Shown here piece by piece: positions 8,229 through 16,781 of a stretch of 64,000 bases of DNA (position 1 is the stretch's first letter; every line of letters begins with the position of its first letter). Below the pieces are notes generated by a model. That model worked only from the letters and a program-made list of their open reading frames with translations, did no database searches and was not told the DNA's origin. The translations under genes and the position numbers were made by a program. Source of the stretch: JBOGXA01 sp050694175 (GTDB lineage: Bacteria > Actinomycetota > CADDZG01 > WHSQ01); contig JBOGXA010000001.1 in the NCBI GenBank assembly GCA_050694175.1, positions 186,001-250,000 of the forward strand, read 5' to 3'.

Positions 8229-9425
8229 ATGGCACGCTCAGTGATCGTCTCGGCCGCTCGGACGGCAATCGGCAAGTTCGGCGGAGCCGTGTCCCACCTT
8301 CCGGCCACCGAGCTCGGTGCGCACGCGATCAAGGAGGCCCTTGCGCGCGCGGGGATCTCGGGGGACCAGATCGACTACGTGATCATGGGCCAGGTCCTGC
8401 AGGCGGGGACGGGTCAGATAACGGCGCGCCAGGCTGCCGTCAACGCGGGAGTGCCCACAAGCGTGCCGGCCCTCACGATCAACAAGGTGTGCCTGTCGGG
8501 GCTGAACGCCATCGCCCTGGCCGATCAGCTAATCCGCGCCGGCGAGGTCTCGGCGGTCGCGGCGGGCGGAATGGAGTCGATGGACCAGGCCCCCTACCTG
8601 CTGCCCAAGGCTCGCACCGGCTATCGAATGGGCGACGGCGCCGTGGTCGACTCGATGATCTACGACGGGTTGTGGGACGCGTTCAACCACAAGCACATGG
8701 GTGACCAGTCCGACGACGTCAACTCCGAGTTCTCGATCTCGCGCGCAAAGCAGGACGAGTGGGCCGCCCGCTCTCACCAGCGGGCCCAGGCGGCCACGGA
8801 GGACGGCCGCTTCGCCGAGGAGATCGTGTCGCTCGAACTCCCTCAAAAGAAGGGCGATCCGATCACCTTCGATCGCGACGAGGGCGTCAGGCCCGGCACG
8901 ACCGCCGAGTCGCTGGCTAAGCTCAGGCCCGCCTTCAAGGCCGATGGGACGATCACGGCCGGCAACGCGTCGCAGATCTCCAACGGTGGCGCTGCGGTGA
9001 TAGTCATGAGCGAGGAGAGGGCCGCGGAACTCGGGGTCGAGCCGATCGCCGAGGTCCTCGCCCACGGCATGTCGGCCGATAAGCCCCCGTACCTGCACAC
9101 GGTCCCCGCGCTCGCGGTGCAGAGCGCGCTGAAGAAGGCGGGGATGTCGCCCGCCGATCTCGACCTCATCGAGATAAACGAGGCGTTCGCCGCGGTCGCG
9201 CTCCACTCGACGCGCATGTTGTTCAACGGCAACGCCTCGGCGGAAGAGAAGGTCAACGTGAACGGCGGCGCGGTCGCCCTTGGCCACCCGATCGGCTGCA
9301 CGGGCGCGCGCCTCACCGTCACCCTGTTGCACGAGCTGCGTCGGCGGGGCGGTGGCATCGGAGCGGCGGCCCTGTGCGGGGGCGGGGGCCAGGGGGACGC
9401 GGTCATCTTCAAGGTCGCCGGCTAA
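8229..9425 (+). CDS. acetyl-CoA C-acetyltransferase (thiolase)
   Basis: 398-aa biosynthetic-type thiolase that condenses two acetyl-CoA to acetoacetyl-CoA or does the reverse. The acylated Cys88 lies in NKVCLSGLNA, followed by NEAFA, the catalytic His in GGAVALGHPIGCTGAR, and the second Cys in CGGGGQGD near the C terminus. A good ribosome site, AAAGGAG, lies 7 nt upstream of the ATG. With the crotonyl-CoA carboxylase/reductase gene at 10588 it could supply acetoacetyl-CoA for an ethylmalonyl-CoA route. AtoB and PhaA names are equally possible. It is followed by a tandem palindromic repeat. Confidence 0.93.
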   Translation: MARSVIVSAARTAIGKFGGAVSHLPATELGAHAIKEALARAGISGDQIDYVIMGQVLQAGTGQITARQAAVNAGVPTSVPALTINKVCLSGLNAIALADQLIRAGEVSAVAAGGMESMDQAPYLLPKARTGYRMGDGAVVDSMIYDGLWDAFNHKHMGDQSDDVNSEFSISRAKQDEWAARSHQRAQAATEDGRFAEEIVSLELPQKKGDPITFDRDEGVRPGTTAESLAKLRPAFKADGTITAGNASQISNGGAAVIVMSEERAAELGVEPIAEVLAHGMSADKPPYLHTVPALAVQSALKKAGMSPADLDLIEINEAFAAVALHSTRMLFNGNASAEEKVNVNGGAVALGHPIGCTGARLTVTLLHELRRRGGGIGAAALCGGGGQGDAVIFKVAG

Positions 9426-9432
9426 CTCGGCT

Positions 9433-9475
9433 GAGTGTTCCAGGAGCGCGCTATAGCGACGCGCAGCGAACACTC
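9433..9475. repeat. 43-bp palindromic element, family Q, copy 1
   Basis: Outer arms GAGTGTTC / GAACACTC (8 bp) and inner arms GCGCG / CGCGC. It starts 8 bp after the thiolase stop and contains GCGCGCTAT at 9446-9454. It is the first of two copies with a 61-bp period; a diverged inverted copy is at 46729-46768. Confidence 0.8.
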
Positions 9476-9494
9476 GATGGGCCGTGCGGTCGTT

Positions 9495-9535
9495 AGTGTT
9501 CCAGGAGCGCGCTATAGCGACGCGTAGCGAACACT
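9495..9535. repeat. palindromic element, family Q, copy 2
   Basis: The same element as 9433-9475 with a C-to-T change near the 3' arm; outer arms AGTGTTC / GAACACT. It lies between the convergent thiolase and TolB-like genes, so the pair may act as a bidirectional terminator. Confidence 0.8.
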
Positions 9536-9550
9536 CGATGAAGGGCGCGT

Positions 9551-10417
9551 CTAGGACGCGGGGAGGCCGGCCATCCACTTCGCCGGCGAGATGCGGCGCT
9601 GGTTGCCGCCGAGCGCGTCCATCATGAAAACGCCGCTGTAACCGCCGCGGATGCTGTGGAAGGCGATGTCGAGCCCTCCATTCACCCACGCCGGCTCGAA
9701 GTCGGGGGCGGGGTTGCGGGTCACGTTGATCCCGACGCCTCCGGACGCGGGCATTACGTAAATCTCCCAGTTGCCGTCCCGGTTGGTGCGGTAGGCGATC
9801 CGGCGCCCGTCAGGTGACCACACGGGGCGGAAGTCGGTCGCCGGACTGGAGGTGAGCCTCTGGTGATCGCTCCCATCGGCGTCCATCACGAAGACCTCGT
9901 AGCTGCCCTCGAACCAGCGCACGTAAGCGATCCGGGTTCCGTCCGGAGACCACGATGGTGTGCCCTCGACCGCGCGCGAGCGCGTCAAGCGTCTGGCGTT
10001 GGTGCCGTCCGCGTTCATCGCGTAGATGTCGTAGGTGCCGCTGCGGGTGCTCGAGAACGCGATCTGGCTTCCGTCCGGAGACCACGAGGGATCGAAGTCG
10101 CCGGCCGGGCTGCGGGTCAGATTGACCTGGCCCGATCCGTCTGCGTTCATGGCGAAGATTTCGAAATCCCCGGTGCGATTCGTTCGGAAGGCGATCCGGG
10201 AGTGGTCGGGGGACCACACGGGTACGGTGTTGGCCCCGCCCGAGCTGGTCAGCCGGCGGATGCCGTTTCCCCGCGAGTCCATGACGTAGACATCCGTGTT
10301 GCCGTTGCGGTTGGCGACGAACGCGATCGAGTCTCCGGCCAGGGCCGGCGGCGCGCCGAGCACGACGACCGCCGTTGCGGCCGCGACAACGCTCGCGATG
10401 GCCTTGCCGTGTCTCAT
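9551..10417 (-). CDS. secreted TolB-like (PD40) beta-propeller protein
   Basis: 288-aa exported protein. The start was set at the ATG at 10417, with AGGAG about 8 nt upstream and a signal peptide (MRHGK, then an Ala/Val-rich core ending APPALAG). Six repeats of the form DIYxMNADGxxxRRLT...PxWSPDGxxIAF are visible; they are characteristic of TolB/WD40-like PD40 propellers. In Gram-positives such proteins are extracellular and their ligands are usually unknown. It is monocistronic, with a hairpin (10535-10569) between it and ccr. Confidence 0.82.
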   Translation of the reverse strand: MRHGKAIASVVAAATAVVVLGAPPALAGDSIAFVANRNGNTDVYVMDSRGNGIRRLTSSGGANTVPVWSPDHSRIAFRTNRTGDFEIFAMNADGSGQVNLTRSPAGDFDPSWSPDGSQIAFSSTRSGTYDIYAMNADGTNARRLTRSRAVEGTPSWSPDGTRIAYVRWFEGSYEVFVMDADGSDHQRLTSSPATDFRPVWSPDGRRIAYRTNRDGNWEIYVMPASGGVGINVTRNPAPDFEPAWVNGGLDIAFHSIRGGYSGVFMMDALGGNQRRISPAKWMAGLPAS

Positions 10418-10534
10418 CAGTGTGGCTCCTGTACGGGCACCCGGAGTCCTTACGCTACAACCGTTATCGGCCGCGCCAAGATCTGTCTTTCTCCTCATTT
10501 GGACGTATAGGCCGCGCCGGGGGTTCCCTCCAGC

Positions 10535-10569
10535 GAGCAACAAATGGCAATACTCCCGATTTGTTGCTC
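10535..10569 (-). terminator. hairpin downstream of ccr
   Basis: Perfect 11-bp stem GAGCAACAAAT / ATTTGTTGCTC with a 13-nt loop, beginning 18 nt past the ccr stop codon in its reading direction. No T run, so it may be a processing or stability hairpin instead. Confidence 0.55.
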
Positions 10570-10587
10570 TGTGGGCGAAACGCGGGC

Positions 10588-11934
10588 CTAGTCGCTGAGG
10601 CGGCGGAAGAGTTCGATCGCGTCGATGTGGCGGGCGCGCAACCCGGGGTCGGACACGCCCAGGCCGTCCTCGGGTGCAAGAACACGGATCCCGATCTTGC
10701 CCGTGTGGAGGTTCTGGTGAACCTGGTAGGCGGCCTCGCCGGTCTCGGCCAAAGGATAGGTCTTCGACAGGATCGGGTGGATCTTGGCGCGATAAGCGAG
10801 CCTGTTGGCCTCCCACGCCTCTTTGTAATTGGCGAAGTGCGAGCCGATGATTGTCTTCAGCATCATCCACAGGTACCGGTTGTCGTAGACGTGCTCGTAG
10901 CCCGAGGTCGAAGCGCACGTCACGATCTTTCCGCCCCGCTTGGCGACAAAAACGCTGGCGCCGAAGGTCTGGCGGCCGGGATGCTCGAAGACGATGTCGG
11001 GGTCCTCACCGGCGAGCTCCCGGATCCTCTTGCCAAAGCGACGCCACTCATCGGGATTCTGTCGGTCGCCGTCCCAGAAGCGGTAGCCCTCGGCTCTCCG
11101 GTCGATTACGTGCTCGACGCCGATCTCGTTCAGAAGAGTGACCTTTTCGTGTGACGAGACCACGCCGACGGGAATACCGCCTCCGTTGAGCACGTACTGG
11201 CATGCGAACCCACCGAGGCCCCCGGTTGCGCCCCAGATGAGCACGACGTCACCCTGCTTCATCGATGCACCGTTGGGCGACACAAGCATGCGATATGCGG
11301 TCGAAGAGACGAGGCCGAGACACGCGGCCTCCTCCCATGACAGATGACGCGGCTTGGGCATGAGCTGATTGGCCTTCACCATTGCTATCTCGGCAAGGCC
11401 ACCGAAGTTGGACTCGTAGCCCCAGATACGCTGTCCCGGATCGAGCATCGAGTCGTCGTGGCCGACGGGCGCTTCCAGATCGACGTAGTTGCAGTGGACG
11501 GTGACCTCGTCTCCGGGTTTCCAGCGCGTGACGCCGGGACCGCAGCGAAGAACGACTCCGGCGGCATCGGACCCCACGATGTGGTACTCGAGATCGTGGC
11601 GCGCCCCCAGCTCGCTTTCCTTCCCCAGGCGCTCCAGAAAGGCAAAGGTCGAAACCGGCTCGAAGATCGACGTCCACACCGTGTTGAAGTTGATCGCCGA
11701 CGCCATGACCGCGATGAGGCACTCGTTGGGCCCGAGCGGGGGAGTTGCAACCTGATCGATGTGAAGGGATTTGCGCGGGTCCTTGTCGTGCGGCTCGAGG
11801 TCCTCGAACATGTCGACTTCGTCCCTGCGGGTGAACACGGCGGTGACGGCTTCGGGCAGATCGAGTGCCCCGATCTGTTCGCCCGGAGCCCCCTGCAGGA
11901 TCGCCGTCCGGATCTCGTCGATCTTCCCGCCCAT
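10588..11934 (-). CDS. ccr: crotonyl-CoA carboxylase/reductase
   Basis: 448-aa zinc-independent MDR-superfamily enzyme that reductively carboxylates crotonyl-CoA to ethylmalonyl-CoA with NADPH. Hallmarks are the long N-terminal region, SAINFNTVWTSIFEPVSTF (with the Asn used in CO2 binding), WGYESNFGGLAE, the nucleotide-binding WGATGGLGGFACQ and FEHPGRQTFG. Length and motifs match Ccr rather than ordinary quinone oxidoreductases. It is divergent from the acyl-CoA dehydrogenase gene across 73 bp. Role: ethylmalonyl-CoA pathway for C2 assimilation, or C4 extender-unit supply. The ethylmalonyl-CoA mutase, mesaconyl-CoA hydratase and lyase are not seen here. Confidence 0.93.
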   Translation of the reverse strand: MGGKIDEIRTAILQGAPGEQIGALDLPEAVTAVFTRRDEVDMFEDLEPHDKDPRKSLHIDQVATPPLGPNECLIAVMASAINFNTVWTSIFEPVSTFAFLERLGKESELGARHDLEYHIVGSDAAGVVLRCGPGVTRWKPGDEVTVHCNYVDLEAPVGHDDSMLDPGQRIWGYESNFGGLAEIAMVKANQLMPKPRHLSWEEAACLGLVSSTAYRMLVSPNGASMKQGDVVLIWGATGGLGGFACQYVLNGGGIPVGVVSSHEKVTLLNEIGVEHVIDRRAEGYRFWDGDRQNPDEWRRFGKRIRELAGEDPDIVFEHPGRQTFGASVFVAKRGGKIVTCASTSGYEHVYDNRYLWMMLKTIIGSHFANYKEAWEANRLAYRAKIHPILSKTYPLAETGEAAYQVHQNLHTGKIGIRVLAPEDGLGVSDPGLRARHIDAIELFRRLSD

Positions 11935-11981
11935 CTCTCTCCTCGTGTCGCCGGTTGACGAACCCTAACGGTTTTTTGCGG

Positions 11982-11997
11982 CGTACTGCCTAGTACG
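11982..11997. promoter_or_regulatory. operator-like palindrome between ccr and the acyl-CoA dehydrogenase gene
   Basis: CGTACT-GCCT-AGTACG, perfect 6-bp arms with a 4-nt spacer, 10 bp before the dehydrogenase ATG and 48 bp before the ccr start on the other strand. Its place in a short divergent promoter suggests a repressor site; the regulator is unknown. Confidence 0.45.
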
Positions 11998-12007
11998 ATC
12001 CTCGTAT

Positions 12008-13168
12008 ATGGGTAAGGGCCTCAGCTTTACGTTCACCGACGAGCAGGAGGCATTCCGAGCTTCTGTGCGTCAGTTGGCCGAAGACAAGATCGCTCCGCGC
12101 GCGGCCGAGATCGACGATACCGACGCGTATCCCTGGGACATCGACGAGCTCCTCGTCCGCAACGGTTTCGCCGGCGTCTCGTATCCGGAGGAGTACGGAG
12201 GTGCGGGTGGAGGAGCGGTGGAGCTGTGCATCCTGGTCGAGGAGATCTCGCGGTGCTCGGCCGGCGTCTCGCTCATACCGGCGGTGAACAAGCTCGGCGC
12301 CATCCCGATTCTGCTCGCGGGCACCGACGACCAGAAGAAGCGCGTCTGTGAGGGCATCACGGCGGGGACGCACCGCATGTCGTATTGCCTCACGGAGCCG
12401 GGCTCGGGGTCGGATGCGGCCGCAATGAAAAGCCGGGCCGTGGCCGACGGAAGCGATTGGATCATCACGGGTTCCAAACGATTCATCACGGGAGCGGGAG
12501 CGTCGGATCTCTATACGTACTTCGCCGTGACCGATCCGGATGCAGAGAAAGGCAAGAACATCACTGCCTTCCTCGTCGAGAAGGACATGAACGGTTTCTC
12601 CCTGGGGCGCAAGGAGGACAAGATGGGCATCCGAGGGTCCCCCACGCGCGAGGTGATCCTCGAAGGATGCCGGGTGCCGGCCTCGCATGTCATCGGCGAG
12701 GTCAACGGCGGGTTTCAGATTGCGATGCGCACGTTGGACTTCTCGCGTCCAACGATCGCAGCCCAGGCTGTTGGGATCGCGCAGGGCGCGTTCGACTTCG
12801 CAGTCGGATACTGCGCGGAGCGCGAGCAATTCGGCAAACCGATCGCGTCGTTTCAGGGAATGCAATTCATGTTCGCGGACATGGCAATGAAGATCGAGAC
12901 CGCACGACTTGCCCTCTACAGGGCCGCGCAGGCGATCGACGACGAGGAGAAGAACGTCTCGTACTGGGCAGCGATTGCAAAGTGCTTCGCATCGGATGTC
13001 GCAATGTCGGTGACGACCGATTGCGTCCAGGCGCTCGGCGGTTACGGCTACGTCCGCGAGTATCCGGTCGAGAGGTTCATGCGCGACGCAAAGATCACCC
13101 AGATCTATGAGGGGACTAACCAGATCCAAAGAGTCGTGATCGCCCGCAAGATCTTCGGAGTGCGGTAG
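12008..13168 (+). CDS. acyl-CoA dehydrogenase
   Basis: 386-aa FAD-dependent acyl-CoA dehydrogenase covering N-terminal, middle and C-terminal domains. Signatures are CLTEPGSGSDAA (FAD/substrate region), EDKMGIRGSPTREV and the C-terminal QALGGYGYVREYPVERFMRD, with the usual catalytic base position Glu368 in IYEGTNQIQR. It oxidises an acyl-CoA to the enoyl-CoA and passes electrons to ETF. It is divergent from ccr, so butyryl-, isobutyryl- or methylsuccinyl-CoA are all reasonable substrates. The leader is very short (palindrome ends 10 nt upstream). Confidence 0.93.
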   Translation: MGKGLSFTFTDEQEAFRASVRQLAEDKIAPRAAEIDDTDAYPWDIDELLVRNGFAGVSYPEEYGGAGGGAVELCILVEEISRCSAGVSLIPAVNKLGAIPILLAGTDDQKKRVCEGITAGTHRMSYCLTEPGSGSDAAAMKSRAVADGSDWIITGSKRFITGAGASDLYTYFAVTDPDAEKGKNITAFLVEKDMNGFSLGRKEDKMGIRGSPTREVILEGCRVPASHVIGEVNGGFQIAMRTLDFSRPTIAAQAVGIAQGAFDFAVGYCAEREQFGKPIASFQGMQFMFADMAMKIETARLALYRAAQAIDDEEKNVSYWAAIAKCFASDVAMSVTTDCVQALGGYGYVREYPVERFMRDAKITQIYEGTNQIQRVVIARKIFGVR

Positions 13169-13176
13169 GCAAGCGC

Positions 13177-13584
13177 ATGGGTGCAAGACTCGACGTCCCG
13201 CCTCCACCCACCGCGACTCGACGCGGCGGTGGCGGCTCGGGTTGGGTGGAGCTTGCCCGGGCCCGGGACGACATCGAATCCCACCTGCTGACCGGCCGCC
13301 TCCACGAAGCGGGCATCGAGACGAACGCGGTGAAGGACCGCTTTGCACCGGGGGCGTGGCTGTACGGAGGTTCGAATCCGTGGGCCCCGGTGGCGGTGTA
13401 CGTCAGGCGATGGCAGCTCGAGGACGCTCGGGTGGTGCTGGCGGAGATCTCCTATGAGGCCCCACCCGCCCCGGACAGAGCTGGGGATGCACCCCCGCGC
13501 CTCACGTGGAAGTGGTGGCTCGTGGCGGCTGGCCTTGGGATCGTGCTCACGTGGGCGGCGATCACCGAGAGCACTCGACTGTGA
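13177..13584 (+). CDS. DUF2007-type small membrane-anchored protein
   Basis: 135-aa protein. Residues about 22-92 form a compact domain (VELARARDDIESHLLTGRL, then EAGIETNAV, and a closing segment where residues align as VAVYVRRWQLEDARVVL) that matches the putative signal-transducing DUF2007 pattern. A proline-rich linker leads to a C-terminal hydrophobic segment (WWLVAAGLGIVLTWAAI). It starts 9 bp after the acyl-CoA dehydrogenase stop, so co-transcription is likely; the fumarase-family gene follows 30 bp on. Function unknown. Confidence 0.7.
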   Translation: MGARLDVPPPPTATRRGGGGSGWVELARARDDIESHLLTGRLHEAGIETNAVKDRFAPGAWLYGGSNPWAPVAVYVRRWQLEDARVVLAEISYEAPPAPDRAGDAPPRLTWKWWLVAAGLGIVLTWAAITESTRL

Positions 13585-13613
13585 CGTCGAGAATATGAGA
13601 GGACGGTTGGTAC

Positions 13614-15014
13614 GTGAGTGAGTTCAGGATCGAACGCGACACGCTCGGCGAGGTGAAGGTGCCCGCCGAGGCCCTCTATGCCGCCCAGACCCAGCGGGCG
13701 CGCGAGAACTTCCCCATCTCGGGCATGCCGCCCCAGCCGGATTATGTGTGGGGCATGGTGATGATCAAGAAGGCAGCCGCGCTCGCAAACATGGACACCG
13801 GGCGTCTCGATCGCGAGATCGGTGAGGCCATCGTCGCGGCGGCGGACGAGGTGCTCGACGGCAAACATGACCATCAGTTCGTCATCGATCCGTGGCAGGC
13901 GGGGGCCGGCACCTCGCACAACATGAACGCCAACGAGGTGCTGGCCAATCGGGCCTCGGAGATCCTCGGCGGGACGCGTGGTGAGGGGGGCCGGGTCCAT
14001 CCCAACGATCACGTCAACATGGCCCAATCGTCCAACGACACGAACCCGACCGCGGTGAGGCTCGGCGCGCTGCGGCTCCTTCCCAGCCTGCTCGAGGCCC
14101 TCGAAGGCCTGCGCGACGAACTGCGCGCAAAGGCGGACGAGTTCGACGGCATCGTAAAGGTGGCGCGCACGCACCTCCAGGACGCGGTTCCAATTCGGCT
14201 GGGCCAGGAGTTCTCCGGCTACGCGGCGGCGATTGAAGTCGCGATCGATCGGATCCGCGACGCAGGGACGGCGGTCGAGGAACTCAACATCGGTGCGACC
14301 GCGGCCGGGACGGGCATCAACGCCGAACCCGAGTACATCGACGGGATTATCAGGCACCTCCGTTCGCTGACGGGCTTCGACGTGAGGCGCGGGGACAACT
14401 TCTTTCGGTTGACGCAGTCCGGTGCCGACATGGCGCATCTGTCGAGTGCGGTGCGCAACGCGGCCGTCGAGATCGCGCGCATCGCGTCGGACTTTCGGTT
14501 GCTCGGCTCCGGCCCCCGCGCGGCGATCGCCGAGATCATCCTTCCATCGGTGCAACCCGGGTCATCGATCATGCCGGGAAAAGTCAACCCGTCGATGGCC
14601 GAGATGATGAACATGGTGTGCTTCCAGGTCATCGGGGGCGACGAGGTGACGTCGTTGTCGGCCCTGTCCGGTCAGCTCGATCTGAACGTTTTCTGGCCTC
14701 TCATCGGCTTCAACCTCCTGTTCGGAATGACGATTCTTCGCAACGGCGTCGTCGCTTTCACGGAGCGGTGCGTGGCGGGGGTGGTGGCCGACGAGCAGCG
14801 CTGCAAGGAGCTCGTTGAGCAGTCGTTGATGCTCTGCACGGCTCTGACCGACTACATCGGTTACGAGGATGCAGCGAAGCTCGCCAAGAAGGCCTACGAG
14901 GAACGCAAGACGATCCGCGAGGTGGTGCTCGAGCAGGGGCTGATGGAGCCGGAACGACTCGACAAGGTGTTGGACGCGATGCCGATGACTGAGCCCGGAG
15001 TGCCCGGTCGGTAA
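13614..15014 (+). CDS. class II fumarase / aspartase superfamily lyase
   Basis: 466-aa homotetrameric-type lyase. The superfamily signature GSSIMPGKVNP is present, with AGAGTSHNMNANEVLANRA and HPNDHVNMAQSSND. ARTHLQDAVP carries the His that fumarases use where the aspartase I remember (E. coli) has Gln, and the C-terminal SLMLCTALTDYIGYEDAAK resembles FumC, whereas NIGATAAGTGIN resembles aspartase. Fumarate hydratase (malate to fumarate, TCA cycle) is my preferred reading, aspartate ammonia-lyase the alternative. GTG start with GAGAGGA upstream. Confidence 0.85.
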   Translation: MSEFRIERDTLGEVKVPAEALYAAQTQRARENFPISGMPPQPDYVWGMVMIKKAAALANMDTGRLDREIGEAIVAAADEVLDGKHDHQFVIDPWQAGAGTSHNMNANEVLANRASEILGGTRGEGGRVHPNDHVNMAQSSNDTNPTAVRLGALRLLPSLLEALEGLRDELRAKADEFDGIVKVARTHLQDAVPIRLGQEFSGYAAAIEVAIDRIRDAGTAVEELNIGATAAGTGINAEPEYIDGIIRHLRSLTGFDVRRGDNFFRLTQSGADMAHLSSAVRNAAVEIARIASDFRLLGSGPRAAIAEIILPSVQPGSSIMPGKVNPSMAEMMNMVCFQVIGGDEVTSLSALSGQLDLNVFWPLIGFNLLFGMTILRNGVVAFTERCVAGVVADEQRCKELVEQSLMLCTALTDYIGYEDAAKLAKKAYEERKTIREVVLEQGLMEPERLDKVLDAMPMTEPGVPGR

Positions 15015-15095
15015 GGCAGGCCTGAAGAACTTGTAGTGATTTCGTGAAGGGTGGGCGCGTTTGCGCGCGCTCCCCTGGATAATCGTGAGCTGACA

Positions 15096-16562
15096 ATGCG
15101 CAATCCGTTCAAGAAACGAGAGCCGTTAGCGGCCGACAGGTATTCGGGAATGATCCGAAGCGTGGCGACGCGCGATCACCGGCGCGTGCGGTGGCTTCGG
15201 CGCAAATGGGTGTGGGGTCTGCTGGCCGTGGTCGTCATCGTCGGTGGCATCGCCGGGTACGGCCTCTGGTACTACTACTCATTGCAAGGCGACATCCAGG
15301 AACCGATCGACGAGGTCGATCCGGTCGAGAACGACGAGGATCCCCTCAACGTCCTCCTGATCGGCTCGGATTCGCGTGCGGGCCTCTCCGAAAAGGAGAA
15401 AGAAGAACTCAGGGCCGGAGACGTCGACCCGGTCACCGGAGAGCCGATCGTGGGCGAGCGCGCCGACACCCTGATAGTGGCGCACGTCGATCCCGAGACC
15501 AACAAGATCACGATGGTGCAGTTCCCACGGGATCTCTACGTCCGGCTCGCCGACGGAACGAGGAACAAGATCAACAACGCGTTGACCGAGAGCAAAGGTT
15601 TCCTGGTCGAAAGCGTGGAGGAGCTGACCGGAGTCGACGTGAACATGTACGCACAGGTGAACATCGCGGGGTTCAAGAGCCTCGTTGATGCCATCGACGG
15701 CGTCGAGGTATGCGTTCCCGAGCCGGTTCCCTTCGACCCGGGAACGGGCATCGAGATCAATGATGACGAGGTCGGGATGGTCGAGTTCGACGGCGAGCGC
15801 GCGGTGCGCTTCGTCCGTTCTCGCAAGGCGTTCGGAGAGGGGGATTTCGCCCGCATTCAGAACCAGCAGAAGTTCCTGTCGGCGGCAATCGACAAGATCA
15901 CTTCTCCGGCGACGTTTCTGAGCTTTGGAAAGCTTCTTGCGATCAAGGACGCGGTGGGTAAGAACCTACGCGTCGACAGCAACACGGGTCTGCGTGAGTT
16001 GTACGACATCATGAAGAGGTTTCGATCGTTCAATCCCAGGAACTATGAGGCCTACACCGCTCCCAACCTCGGCGTGGCGGAGAGAGAGGATGCGGGGTCG
16101 GTCGTGTTGCCCGATACCCCGGCGCTCGACGCGATGTTCGAGGCAATCGAACGCAATGAGTCACCGGCCAGGATGAACAACGTGCCCAACGTGAACCCAT
16201 CGGATGTGACGGTCGGCGTCTACAACGGTGTGAACCACAACAAGATCGTCGCAGGCCCGTCGGCGAAGGAATTGGTGGTCGCGACGACGCTGGACGGGAA
16301 CACGATCGATGTCGTCGAGGAGAAGAACGCCGGACGCGACGACTATCGAAAGTCGATCATCCGCTACGAGCGCGACAGCGCCGACAAGGCCAAGCTGATA
16401 AAGGCCGCGCTTCCTGGGGCCAGGCTGGTCCGAAAGGACACCAAACTCGGCATCGATGTCGAGGTGATCGTCGGAGATGATTTCCACGTGCAGCGGGTGA
16501 TACGCATCAAGCCGATAGAGCTCCCTGTTCCCGGCGACCTTCCGGAGGCGTGTCGCAACTAG
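15096..16562 (+). CDS. LytR-CpsA-Psr (LCP) cell-wall glycopolymer ligase
   Basis: 488-aa type II membrane protein: basic cytoplasmic N terminus, one membrane segment (WGLLAVVVIVGGIAGYGLWYY), then an LCP domain (about residues 85-265) with LIGSDSRAG, ADTLIVAHVDP, FPRDLYV and the Arg-rich RFVRSRKAFGEGDFARIQNQQ, and a C-terminal LytR_C domain (from DVTVGVYNGV). LCP enzymes transfer lipid-linked glycopolymers such as teichoic acid or arabinogalactan onto peptidoglycan. I chose the ATG at 15096; an in-frame GTG at 15051 would add 15 residues. It opens the glycan region that follows. Confidence 0.9.
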   Translation: MRNPFKKREPLAADRYSGMIRSVATRDHRRVRWLRRKWVWGLLAVVVIVGGIAGYGLWYYYSLQGDIQEPIDEVDPVENDEDPLNVLLIGSDSRAGLSEKEKEELRAGDVDPVTGEPIVGERADTLIVAHVDPETNKITMVQFPRDLYVRLADGTRNKINNALTESKGFLVESVEELTGVDVNMYAQVNIAGFKSLVDAIDGVEVCVPEPVPFDPGTGIEINDDEVGMVEFDGERAVRFVRSRKAFGEGDFARIQNQQKFLSAAIDKITSPATFLSFGKLLAIKDAVGKNLRVDSNTGLRELYDIMKRFRSFNPRNYEAYTAPNLGVAEREDAGSVVLPDTPALDAMFEAIERNESPARMNNVPNVNPSDVTVGVYNGVNHNKIVAGPSAKELVVATTLDGNTIDVVEEKNAGRDDYRKSIIRYERDSADKAKLIKAALPGARLVRKDTKLGIDVEVIVGDDFHVQRVIRIKPIELPVPGDLPEACRN

Positions 16563-16781
16563 CCGATTTCGTCACTGCCGGTCGCGGAGGGGTGGCACAA
16601 TCCGGGCGTATGGTGGCCGCTCGGCAAGAAAGTCACGTCAGCCTGCGCCCAAACGTTCATCGGAGTGAGCTGCACGCGGCGCTCGGCGGAACCGCGAGCG
16701 GCAGCGGGAACCGAGGTACGTGGAAATGGACCGCAAGCTCGTCGTCCAAGTCTGCAGGGTTGTCGCTGCGATGATGAGGTG

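Noticed and set aside
13366..13384. tRNA-like GGTTCGAATCC motif
   Set aside because: It resembles a T-arm, but no acceptor stem, D-arm or anticodon stem can be placed around it, and it lies within a good DUF2007 coding frame.
15051..15095. GTG start for the LCP protein at 15051
   Set aside because: It would sit in a GCGCG-TTTG-CGCGC hairpin and add residues unlike LCP N termini; ATG 15096 is preferred.
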